DNA of 64,000 nucleotides from Sphagnum magellanicum (taxonomy: Eukaryota > Streptophyta > Sphagnopsida > Sphagnales > Sphagnaceae): the NCBI GenBank assembly GCA_021904315.1, contig CM038922.1, positions 3,571,347 through 3,635,346 on the forward strand. The letters are read 5' to 3'. Made by a program: the position numbers and the translations under genes. Within the stretch, counting starts at the first letter, position 1. Every line of letters begins with the position of its first letter. Under the pieces are notes generated by a model. That model made no database searches. It was not told the origin of the DNA and saw only the letters and a program-made list of their open reading frames with translations. Of the stretch, positions 49,621-59,395 are shown piece after piece.

Positions 49621-50455
49621 ACCCTAGACCCATTATATTAGGCCATTGCTTGGTATTATGTGAAAGAATCACTTATTTAAACATATGGGTATTGCTTGAA
49701 AAAAATTTGGCAAAAAAATTATCCATCCCCATTTTCAAATAGAGAAGGAGTATGGGATAGGATTTAAGGTTCCCAATGTTTATGCTACATAAAACTTTTT
49801 AAAACCCTAGCACGTCCGATAATTCATCACAAGATATTTACCTTCAAGAATATGTGTATAAATGAAAACTCTTTGCTCTATTCCAATTTGCTCTTCATTT
49901 GTTGCTAATTATCTTGGTTGATGCCATTCCTTGGCATTTAGGTCTCTTTCGAGGATGTCCCATCCTAATATAATACAACTGTTAATTCATTTTTTGTTTA
50001 TTCTTCTATTTCTAGTTCATTAATTTCATTTTCATTTCTAGGCACATCATTCAAAAAAACACATAAATCCTTCAATAACAATTAATCCAAAAGAACAAAA
50101 AAAAACTTGAAGTTACCTGTTACAGCCTAATGCCACCAACTTCGACCTAATGCAACCAGTAGCAACTATTTTATACACATTTGCAACAACAATTATATGT
50201 AAGATTAGATGTTGCTAATGATATTTAAAGGCTTAAAGGTTTTTTAATTATAAAATTATAAAATTAAATTATTATTCAAAATTTTATGGTTAATATCATT
50301 ATTTATTATTACATGATCATATTATAATATATAATTTTCATATTAACTAATTAATTATATTGATTATTTAAATTTTAAATTTTATAATACAAAATATTTC
50401 AAATGATTAAGTCCTGCCATGTGTCACCTTCATGTAAATTTTCATAAAGGCAACA
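49620..50455. other. No gene recognised
   Basis: AT-rich, especially 50.2-50.4 kb, where AATTATAAAATT-type words dominate. Confidence 0.35.
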
Positions 50456-50459
50456 CGTG

Positions 50460-50535
50460 GCAACAAGATGATGATGAGCCTAGCTCCTCATCATCTTTTA
50501 CAGTGAAAAAAAAACAAGCAAATGATGAGAATCTT
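50460..50535. repeat. Hairpin unit related to the 52-kb array
   Basis: AAGATGATGATGAGCC and GCTCCTCATCATCTTTTACA form a near-perfect inverted repeat. It has the same GAAGACGACGAGC/GCTCGTCGTCTTC motif as the 52.3-53.1 kb array with CpG changed to TpG/CpA. Confidence 0.6.
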
Positions 50536-51449
50536 ACAATAAAAGGCCTACAAATTACAACTTTAATCGTGGAATTGGAAATGAAAGTTATAATATGTTG
50601 GCATTTTTTTCATATTTTGTAAATTTTACAAAAGTAAGATTTATGTCTTCAAGATTAAATCATGTGGGCTCATCTGCATGGATGTACCCATGCATGCAAG
50701 AGATTCTAAATTAAAGTTTTTTTCAAAGCCAATTACGAAGGCATCTACCAATTACTCTTTATTTTTCAAATGTGCTTGTTGTTTCACATCACAAAAACGA
50801 TATGAAATTGGCTATCCATAGTCATGTGTTGTGATAATGATGCCAAATAATGTTGTTCCTTGGGTTTCTCAGGTTCATTATTACATAAACAGAAAAGCCT
50901 GGTCATCTTACAATGACATGAAACATGTTTGGTTTTGTTTCAATAAATAGCAAATGTTTCTTTGGCAAATAATATTGTACTACAATAGGTAACCTGGCCA
51001 AGGTTCAAGAGCCCTTGGTATGGTGCCCTGTGCCGACATAAATAAACACTTGTTCTCACTATTGGGTGCTTCTTACATTGAAGTGTAACTACACAATTTC
51101 ACATTTCAACACTAAAATTGCATCATTGACATGGAGGTCGTGTAAATCTAGTAATCATGTTTGCCCTATTGCACTACTATTATTTCCATAAACATTTGCA
51201 TTCTTGCATAAAGAAAATCATCAAAAGCACTCACATTTGGAATCTATTCCACTGACATATTATGTTGAAAAGAAGGAAGAAAAAAGAACTTCCAAGTAAC
51301 ACTTAGCACTAGTAGATACTTTTGCACTCTCTTGAATCTTCAAATTTTGGAATATAGCAAGCAATCCTTTTGCTCTTTCTTGATAAATGGTACAATTAGC
51401 TTCCTTTTGAATGCATCTAGAAACACATGATCTTAAAGACTTGCAATAC

Positions 51450-51567
51450 CTTTGCCAAAATATAGTTTCGTTTGCCTTACTATGGGCAACTTTCATTTGT
51501 TCATTATGCCATTGTCTTTTTGCACTCAATTCCTTAGCAAGAGCTTTGTTGCCTAAGAGATATGCTT
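51450..51567 (-). pseudogene. Exon-like fragment of a DUF1771 (Smr-associated) protein gene
   Basis: On the minus strand, MQAYLLGNKALAKELSAK, RQWHNEQMKVAHSKANETIF and WQR match DUF1771. That domain precedes the Smr endonuclease-like domain in plant CUE/Smr and SDE5-type proteins (family pattern A.Y..G....A..LS..G..HN..M...H..A...IF). The match ends exactly at CAAAG|GTATTG (donor GT at 51449-51448), and an AG precedes the alanine codon. It therefore looks like one genomic exon of about 115 bases, not a processed copy. No Smr domain or other exon was seen in the neighbouring 2 kb. It may be a real exon of a gene with long introns, a dead copy, or host sequence carried by a transposon. The exon itself is free of stops. 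Confidence 0.5.
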
Positions 51568-51599
51568 GCATTGCTTAATTCACTCACAAAAAACAATGA

Positions 51600-52250
51600 G
51601 AGATAGTTGGTTTCCTTCCATGCTCTTTGATAGAAGCTAGAATTTTTATAAAAAAAATACATTCAAATTCTGAAACATCCTCACTTGCTCATTCAACACT
51701 TTCAAAACTATTTCACATGTGAGCTTAAGGGGTCTATGAAGTGGTCCTTTGGATTACTCAAGATCTTCATGACCACACCAATTCTACTTATGACACAAAA
51801 GTATTTGCATGAAACAGACATGACAGGACAAGTTGACTACAAAAACCTAGCTAAAACATCAAAAACTTGTATATGTAGTTCACCACAATGTGAAATCTCA
51901 TGACTAATAACAACTTGCAAATCCTAAACTACTAGAATAATTATATAGTTGATTTCTAGCTAATCTTCTCATTATCTCCATTCCATGGCCATCAACCTAA
52001 AATGAAGAGTGAAAGCAAAGGAAGTTCTTGACATAAAGTCCAAGCTTCTAGTCAGAGTAAACCAAACACATTATGAGGGTGAACACTGCCACTACACACC
52101 TTGTTTGGAAGGAACAACGGAAGTAACCAATCAATAACAAATCGAAAATAACTAAGATATGAGTAGTAGAAGATAAAATTCCAATACAAGCCAAAATAAA
52201 GACCTCCCAACAGAAAGCCCATCCATTTTTTTTACTTTAAAAAATGCCAC
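51600..52250. other. No gene recognised (possible intron of the DUF1771 locus)
   Basis: Less decayed than average. A search by eye for the exon preceding DUF1771 (acidic, Tyr-rich in the family) was negative. Confidence 0.35.
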
Positions 52251-52254
52251 ATGA

Positions 52255-53130
52255 AAAAAAACTAGAAGATGACGACAAACCGAAAGCTCATCATTGTTTT
52301 CTGCAATTAGTTCACAAAAACACCAGAAAACAATGATGAGTTGGGGGGCTCATCGTTGTCTTTTGCAGCTAGTCAGCAAAAACACGAAAAGACAACAACA
52401 AATTAGGGGCTCATTGTTGTCTTTTATGGGCATTGAAAAAAAATGAAAAGATGACAAGGAGCCCTCGACTCATTATTGTCTTCTACAACTATTTTTTTTT
52501 AAAAAAACAACAACAATGAACCCCTAGTCGTTGTCATTGTCTGCACATTATGGAAAAAATAGAAGAAGAAGACGACGAGCCGTCGTTGAGCCTTCGGGTT
52601 GTTTGTTTTCTGCAACTAGTTGACAAAAGCACTAGAAGATGACAACAAACCCTTGGCTCGCCGTTGTCATTTGCATCTTATGGAGAAAGCACAGGAAGAT
52701 GACAAGGAGCCCTTTGTTTGTCATTGGGGGCTCGTCGTCATCTTTTGCAACCAATCAACAAAGACACGAGAAGACATCAACAAGCTAAGGGCTTGTTGTT
52801 TTCTATGACTATTAAAAAAATGAAGCGACAAGGAGCCCTCAGCTTGTTGTTGTCATCTACACCTTATGGAAAAAACATAAAAAGATGACAATGAGGTGGG
52901 GGCTCGTCATTGTTTTCTAGAGCTACCAAAAAAAAAAAGGAAAAAATGATGATGAGCCCGACTCATTATCATCTTATGTTGTAGCACATGAAAAAAACAA
53001 ACTAAAAGACAACGACAAGCTTGGTGGCTCATCGTTGTCTTCTACAAATGCAATGAAAAAAAAAATTAGTAAAGAAAACAAAAAATGATGATGAGCTTTA
53101 ACTTTTTGTCATCTTTTACACCACATTAAA
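52255..53130. repeat. Tandem array of hairpin-forming units, about 9 units
   Basis: Each unit of about 90-110 bases has a GGCTCGTCGTTGTCTTTTGC arm, an AACTAGTCAACAAAAACACG-type loop and an AGAAGACAACGACGAGCC arm, so the arms are inverted complements. Units differ by CpG-to-TpG changes and indels, and some arms read CATCATC/GATGATG. The array is among the more CpG-rich parts of this half of the window. Short open frames over it are artefacts. Confidence 0.75.
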
Positions 53131-53159
53131 AGAGATTTTTAAAAAAACCTAGAAGAAAA

Positions 53160-53300
53160 ATGTACTTGCATTCCAACACGATTGCCCTAACAACATTTGT
53201 TGTAGTAATGGAATGCGCTACAACAATGTCGCTCCAACAACATTCACTCCAGCAATAGTCATTCCAATAATGATCATTGCAACAAACTTTAATTATCTAA
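53160..53300. repeat. Short direct repeat around CAACAATGTCGCTCCAACAA
   Basis: Degenerate units of about 20-25 bases (CTCCAACAACATTCA, CTCCAGCAATAGTCA, TTCCAATAATGATCA, TTGCAACAA) follow each other. Confidence 0.5.
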
Positions 53301-54840
53301 GCATAAATGATGTCGAAGCAGAATCCAAGTGCTAACGAATTGTGAAAACATGCAAAGCAAATAAGAACGTTAACCTAAACCCAAATTAAAAATCTAAAGA
53401 AACCTTAAGTGTAGACAAAAAAAATAGAAGACATACCTTGTTTTTGTGTCTTCTTGACGATGTTGCACCTTGCATTGCTTAGTTTTTCAAGTTGCAGCAA
53501 CTCTTTGTTCTTCTTTGAACATTAGCAGCAGTGACAGACAATGGCCATGTTCTTTCAATTTGCAGTAGCAGTGCCAAGGATGACAAAAAAAAAAGGACTT
53601 TGAGAGAAAAAAACCCTGAACATAGGTAGACGAATAGGGTAGGTGGGAATAATTTTTGAACAAGGTAGTTGGGTGAGTAGGATAGGTCCACAGGTGGAAT
53701 TTTTTTTTTGAACCTAGGCAAAAAAAAATGTGGCTCAACCTTTGTGATTGGACTAGGTTCAATAACTAAATGAGCATTAGTTCATCCGAAATGGAATGGG
53801 TGTAGTCATGGAAGTTGGGTCACTTAAGCCTAAGGAACAAAATTAATGATCCTTAGAAAAGTGATAATTGCCCAACATTGGTGGTTTCACAACAATCAAG
53901 CCGATCTTAAATTATGAGGTGAAATTTTTTGTGAAACTAATGGGTTCTTGATTTGGTGCGATCGAGTCATGTTGTCAAGGCACAACCCATTATTTTTTCT
54001 CTTTTGTACTCAAGTAGAGTTCTTATTTGTAATATGCATAGATACAATAGACTATATGTTTATCATTCAACATATAAAAATTGGAGGTCATATTGATGTT
54101 TTAAATAAAATGCGAAAATGATTGTGTGAAGTAATGTGCAACCTTAGTACCTAGTTTATTAAAAAACAATCCAAATCTCATGCATGCTTCTTAGAGCTCC
54201 AACTCAACCTTCACAAAAATGGATTTTGATGAAATTGACTAAAATACAACTTGCCAAATAAGGGTCAATGTAGTGAAACATTTAACCAATCTAATGTTCA
54301 CTTTGAAATTGCAAAAATGCAAACCCAAGGCACATCTAACCACAACCAAGGGCAAAAGAGCCACAAAAGCCTATGGCAATATCCACACGAATGCTTTTTA
54401 TTTTGGCAAAATTTAGAAAATTTTCAAGCAAAAATGGGGTGATTTGACTACTTAGGTTTATTTTAGACCATTAGACTAGGCCAAAATTGTTGGCAATCAA
54501 TGACTTTTGATATGATAGGAGTCACTTTGGTGATGAAAGTTAAATATCTATTAGCCACCTTTGTGAAATAATTTAACCATTGGATGCCACAATTTGATTG
54601 TGTTGTGACGCTAATCAATTCACAACAATCCTCATTGGCAACAATGTTCATCACATTTGTGTTTTGTAGCATTCTAAACCCAATTGTTTGCCATTACTAC
54701 CCTATTGTGAATTTATGTTGCCACCAAGTTCTCTTTCAAATTTGTTGTCATTGTCAGTCTTTCAAAGAGCTTGCTTGAGTTGCAAGTTGCAAGCATTTAA
54801 CTTGAAAAGCACCAATGGATAGTCACCAGTGAAAAGAAGC
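53300..54840. other. No gene recognised
   Basis: Mixed composition. Minus-strand frames at 53.48-53.76 kb are low-complexity (A/T runs) and were not accepted. Confidence 0.35.
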
Positions 54841-54849
54841 TCCAAGCCT

Positions 54850-55085
54850 CCAACATATGGTTGTTGTTGCCATCAAGCTTATTACTTTCAAACTTTTTCC
54901 AAATCCCGTTGTTATTTTCAAGATTGTTGCAAATCGCAATGACACTATTGTTGCTTTCAAGCTTGCTGCATAACACAAATTTTGGTGTCATTGTTACAAC
55001 CTTCAAGCTTGTTGCAAATCCCATTTCTACAACTTTCGGTGCTACCTTTAAGCTTGTTACAATTGATCTACAGTTCAATAACCTT
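54850..55085. repeat. Minisatellite around TTTCAAGCTTGTTGCAAATC
   Basis: About five degenerate units of 40-55 bases share TTTCAAGCTTGTTGCAAATC followed by a variable stretch. Asn/Glu-rich minus-strand peptides (NNLENNNGIW, CSKLESNNSV) arise from it. A second loose repeat, TTTGGTGTTGCATTTTGC, follows to 55.3 kb. Confidence 0.55.
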
Positions 55086-55739
55086 GAGGTATGATCGATC
55101 TCTTGACATTGTCATTGTGTATAAAACTTATGATCATGAATTTGAAGCATTGTGCATTATTGCATTTTGGTGTAGCAATTTTAGGGATTTCGTGTACATG
55201 AATTTTGTGTTTTGCTACAATACTTTGGTGTTGCATTTTGCTTATGGTGTTCACTATAAATATTTTGGTGTTGCACTTTACTATTGTTTTATAATTTTGG
55301 TTTTTATTATAAGTATTTTGATGAACTCTACTTTGTGCTTTTGAGTTTCTTGCAATTGCATCTAGGTTTAACTTGTTGCTTACAACTGCTATAACATATT
55401 TTTTGCACAAGGTATTTTACTATGTTTGTGATTAGGGTTGGTTATGGGTTCAAGTGCATTACTGCATTAGGGAACTTTGGTTCAATTTTGGTTTGTAATG
55501 ATGCCACCATTGAGGCCCCCATCGAATTTCAAATATCAAATTATTTTTCTAATCCTTTGGATGTCAATGTTTATTCTTCTAGTCATGCTTCAAGTGTTGG
55601 TTTGTTTACACCTACACCTTGAACAAAATTCCTGAACATGCTTTCGGGTGAACAATTGTTCCAAGTGTTCGACATTGTGCACAAAAGTAAGCATCCATCC
55701 CATATTTTAGAAGGAATTCTAGGAGTTACATCTTTATAT

Positions 55740-56215
55740 CACCATTCAATTAATGCAATTCTAGTTGTTGATATCACTCAAATTTTTTCTACCAAAAAAA
55801 TTTCAGAAGGAGTGGGAACTCAACCAGATGTTTCAAAATGTTTGGGCTATTAAGTTTCCATGGGCTAAAGTAGTTATTGGTGTTGAGGGGAAAATGACCC
55901 AAATGAGATGTAGGATTTGTAATGAAGCTGAAAAAAGAGAAAAATTCTTAGTTCCTAAGTTCAATGGATTACAAAAACATGTAGGTCATCAAAAAACAAC
56001 ATCTGCATGTTTAGGGGTGGTGTTGGTTAGTATTAGATCAACAAAATTAGCTAGCATGTTAAGAATGAGCACTAATTGTTTTTCATGGGCAAACTTTTGT
56101 GGTTCAACAAGTTGCAAATGAAGATCCTATAAAATGTAAGAAAACTCCCATGCAATTTGTTCCAATTTTCCATTTGTTGAGGCAAGGATGACTTATGATA
56201 GATGTTGTGTGATTT
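55740..56215 (+). pseudogene. hAT-family transposase remnant (N-terminal zinc finger)
   Basis: An open frame gives WAIKFPWAKVVIGVEGKM, then TQMRCRICNEAEKREKFLVP and KFNGLQKHVGHQKTT. This is the BED-type finger with both Cys of CRIC and the His pair (KHVGH) intact. A shifted frame continues with a conserved downstream patch (PMQFVPIFHLLRQG, equivalent to IFHLFSHG in the 26-kb copy). Similarity stops at about 56.2 kb, where a copy of the dispersed CTACAACTATCATTGTT repeat begins, so that repeat has probably interrupted the element. Upstream sequence from 55.42 kb is open but not recognisable. The family role is binding the element's ends for cut-and-paste transposition. This copy is truncated and dead. 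Confidence 0.7.
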
Positions 56216-56310
56216 TATGTCAATGCCTACAACTATCATTGTTGTCACACATACAACACATAACATAAAGATACCTTAAATAGTACACCACATCCAAACC
56301 AAAATATGAC
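56200..56310. repeat. Dispersed repeat, copy 2
   Basis: TGTCAATGCCTACAACTATC, ATTGTTGTCACACATACAAC, ACATAACATAAAGATACC and CACCACATCCAAACCAA are shared with copies at 3.2 and 56.6 kb. It abuts the hAT remnant. Confidence 0.65.
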
Positions 56311-56594
56311 TCACCTGTAACATGTAAGAATCCAAACCCAAAACATTAAAGTAACAAAAATCATGAATCAGATAAAATTGTAGAACATAAGAATAACATG
56401 CAAACATGAAAACATTATGTTTTGGAATCTCAAATCACCAAAAGTGATTTGAGATCACATAATTTAAGATTATATCCCATGACAAAATATTTCAAACCTT
56501 TTTCACACTTGAATTGTTTAAAGATAAAACTAACCAATTTAGCTAATTTAGTTCATCCCTTACTAAGTGGGACTTAATTAAGTAGCTAAACTAA

Positions 56595-56725
56595 CACATT
56601 TGACAGTTGTCATGCGTTCCTATGTGTTAACAGCTATAATTATTTTTGTCGTCACACATATTACAACACATAACATATAGATACTTTAAATGATACACCA
56701 CATCCAAATCATCCCCCTATATGGG
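56595..56725. repeat. Dispersed repeat, copy 3
   Basis: GTCGTCACACATATTACAAC, ACATAACATATAGATACTTT and CACCACATCCAAATCAT match copy 2 about 400 bases upstream in the same orientation. The pair could be the ends of one short element or two insertions. Confidence 0.65.
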
Positions 56726-56949
56726 GTTAATGTCCCTCTAAGCCAAATAACATTATAAAACTATCTAATGGAAATCCATTGTAGATTAACACGTTTGTTC
56801 CAAGGCAAAAGTACCAATAGGTCGGGTGCAAATGTGAGCCTTATTGTTATTCACCTATTTGTAATCCTTCATATCTCCAACCAATTGTGAATCACCATGG
56901 AAGGAAACCTTAGATTAGTTTCACTATTTGACCTTAGGAACCTGGGTCT

Positions 56950-58725
56950 ATTGGATGCACTAAGAGCAAAGCCATTTGGCAACTAACACTTCTTCCATTG
57001 GTGGCATGAAACATCCCATGTGCCAACCTTGAGAACATTGATCATAAATCAACATAGTAGTGGCTCTTGAAGATTGCCCACACAACATACATTGTAGGCC
57101 AGCAAAAATCATGGCTAAAAATGGATCATTTTGGCCATTCACATTGGGAAGATGACATGGTGCACAATTGCACACATGGTCCTTCCATGTCTAACTATCT
57201 CAGCTTTCCAACAACAACACTCTTGAAGGTAAAACCCTTTGCATATGTAAAATAACACGTCCTATAGTCACATCCAAAATAATTGGTGTTGTATGCTACA
57301 AATAAACATAATCTCTTTGCTCAAATCTCCAAACCCGAGGTTAATAACTACCTCCATGAATAGTGGCATAACGCAATGTATCATGGTGTTGGGCAATTGC
57401 TAGATTTTCCATAGCCATAGCCATAGGCATCACATGCTTAAAATAAAATTGTTCATTGGTCACATGCCTAAAGCCACATTGAAGGATCATCCAAATTCAC
57501 CATTACCATAACATCACATTGAATGGAGGTTGGTAGCTCGAGATGACGACCAAATAACAAAAAAATAATGAAAATGATGCAAGGGAAGCCCGTTGACTAA
57601 ACCTATATCCCATGGTTAACCATGATAACTATAGGTCCCAATCCCTAGTCTGGCCTTTTTAGAGACCATATTCATGTAATCATTATTTCATCATCTACAC
57701 CATTCGTTCGACTAATCTATCTACCCCAAGATGATTTCATAAAATAATCTGATGATCAATCAATGCCTTTTCACAAAACTCTTGGAAATTCCCAGAAAAT
57801 TCTGTACCTTGGTCAATGAGAACCTTGGTTAGAACACCAAACCTATTGAACACTCTATCCAAAAATCCATATGCAAAGCTCCCTCATTGCTATGATCTGG
57901 CAACGACACCAACCACTTGGATAAATGTTTGATCATAACCAAAACACATGGTTATGCTGAAATGTCAAACTTAATGGGCTAGCAAAATATCAACTCCATT
58001 GATAACCTAGCCCCACAATAAGCAAAGGTTGTAATTGAGGTGTAGGTGCATTAACTGATGCACGAACTTGGCCACACACCATACATTGAAAAACAAATTG
58101 TTGAACTTGTAGTTGCATCCCTTGCCACCAATATTGTGTTTGGAACAAACTACATGTGCATTGGATCCCAAAATGACCCAACTCCTCATGAGCATGTTGT
58201 ACAAGGCTTTCACATTCTTTTCGGCAAGGTAGTACTCGTATTCATCCATTCGTCCACACCCGTACTAAAAAATTACCTTCCCATTTGAATCGCTTGGCCC
58301 TGTGCACAATGTGGTTTTGTTCCTTAAGTGTTACTCAATTGGAACTTCACATGCTTGTAGATGCAATAATAGGTATATCTTCATGGATGTCTAGGACACC
58401 ATTGCCTTCTAGTTTAATATCTTGATCATGATGGAAATCCCCATTATCCATGCCATTATGGGGTACATTTCCAAAATGTTCCAACACAATGCACAAGTAT
58501 GTAAATGCATGCCATATTAGTATTGCTTCCAAATCAATGTCCCCATGCCAACGAGCCCTAGTGATATCCTCATTGGTACTTGGGTTTTGATTCAATCCAT
58601 CGACATGCTGGTTAACCTTACTAACCCTGTGAACAATGTAAAGTCATACTCCTGTAGGATAAATGCCCAATGCACCAACTTTCATGTGAGCTAATTTAAT
58701 TCCATTAGGAATTTCAAAGGTTGGT
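56950..58725 (-). mobile_element. Ty3/Gypsy pol fossil: RNase H end, integrase, PHD-like finger
   Basis: On the minus strand the parts run from high to low coordinates. VHRVSKVNQHVDGL-type sequence near 58.63 kb ends RNase H. A linker of about 80 residues follows (58.35-58.6 kb). Next is the integrase zinc finger near 58.18-58.03 kb (GHFGIQCTCSLFQTQYWW, then FQCMVC). The integrase core includes a FLDRVFNRFGVLT-like stretch near 57.84 kb and LVERMV near 57.72 kb. A GPY/F-like region near 57.3-57.15 kb ends in CAPCHLPNVNG. Last is CMLCGQSSRATTMLIYDQCS, then QGWHMGCFMPPMEEV and LVAKWLC at 57.09-56.96 kb, which has PHD-finger spacing. The element is broken in many places, has no LTR of its own recognised, and is old. 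It is cut at 58725 by an LTR fragment. Confidence 0.75.
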
Positions 58726-58978
58726 TGTCATGACCTTAACCCTGGGTTCGTGACCAAGGCAAAGGCATGGAAAGGTGCGAACCAAGAGTGCAACCTAGGA
58801 GACACATTGGCATTCCCGGGAGTGTGAAGGAATGAACCCACACACTCCCAAGTGGACTCCCACTTTGGGAGTTGGAAGCCCTATGGAGTTTCGAATTTTC
58901 AAAGAGGTATTTTAGGGGTCAAAATTCATTTGACTAAAAAGTTCCTTATGCCATTAGAAAGCTCTTGGAACATAGATG
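58726..58978. mobile_element. LTR end fragment, same family as the 28-kb LTR
   Basis: It begins TGTCATGACC, the exact complement of the GGTCATGACA end at 29219, and matches the reverse complement of 28960-29219 closely. Landmarks are GGTTCGTGACCAAGGC, GTGTGAAGGAATGAACCC and CCCACTTTGGGAGTTGGA. The match fades near CTTGGAACATAGATG, where CACTA-derived sequence starts. It is truncated, with no partner LTR seen. Confidence 0.7.
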
Positions 58979-59395
58979 TAGTTGGGGTAATTCAACTTAT
59001 AAACGAGATGAAGTTGAATTTTTAATGGCCAACTTTTGGCATATGTTGGTGAATTGCAATGAACCGTTTGTCTTCCCATCACAAATCCAACAAGTTTTCT
59101 ATTTCGATGATTCTTCCAACCCATGGTGGAAGGTTATATTGTATAAGGAGCCACAAAACAAACACATGTTCCTAGACACCTATGGGGAGTACATTAGCAC
59201 AAATGAGTATGGAAGTGTGTTGGATGCATAAGGGGCAATGCAAAATGCACCAACCACTCCAAGTAATTTTGGTGCAATATTCCTCTTTAGGCAAGAGTCA
59301 CTATTACTCAATGAATCAAACCAACTTAGCCTTAAAAGATAATCCCAACAAAGAAATTCGAAGAGGTAGACATTTGTTTCAATAAGCAAGGACAT
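58965..59395 (+). pseudogene. CACTA (En/Spm) transposase C-terminal fragment, DUF4216-like
   Basis: An 88-codon frame reads CSWGNSTYKRDEVEFLMANF, then NCNEPFVFPSQIQQVFYFDD, then WWKVILYKEPQNKH. This is the DUF4216 pattern (G....EPFI.ASQ..QVFYV.DP....W.VV) found near the C-terminus of TNP2-type transposases. Broken frames run on to about 59.39 kb. No DDE core, CACTA terminal repeats or TNP1-type gene are seen, so this is a small piece. Its left edge coincides with the LTR fragment, so one of the two was joined to it by insertion or rearrangement. Confidence 0.65.

Noticed and set aside
54797-55410. Asn-rich protein on the minus strand
   Set aside because: The composition follows the TTTCAAGCTTGTTGCAAATC minisatellite, with no domain pattern.
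58058-58288. Plus-strand gene of 76 codons
   Set aside because: Antisense shadow of the Gypsy integrase zinc-finger region.
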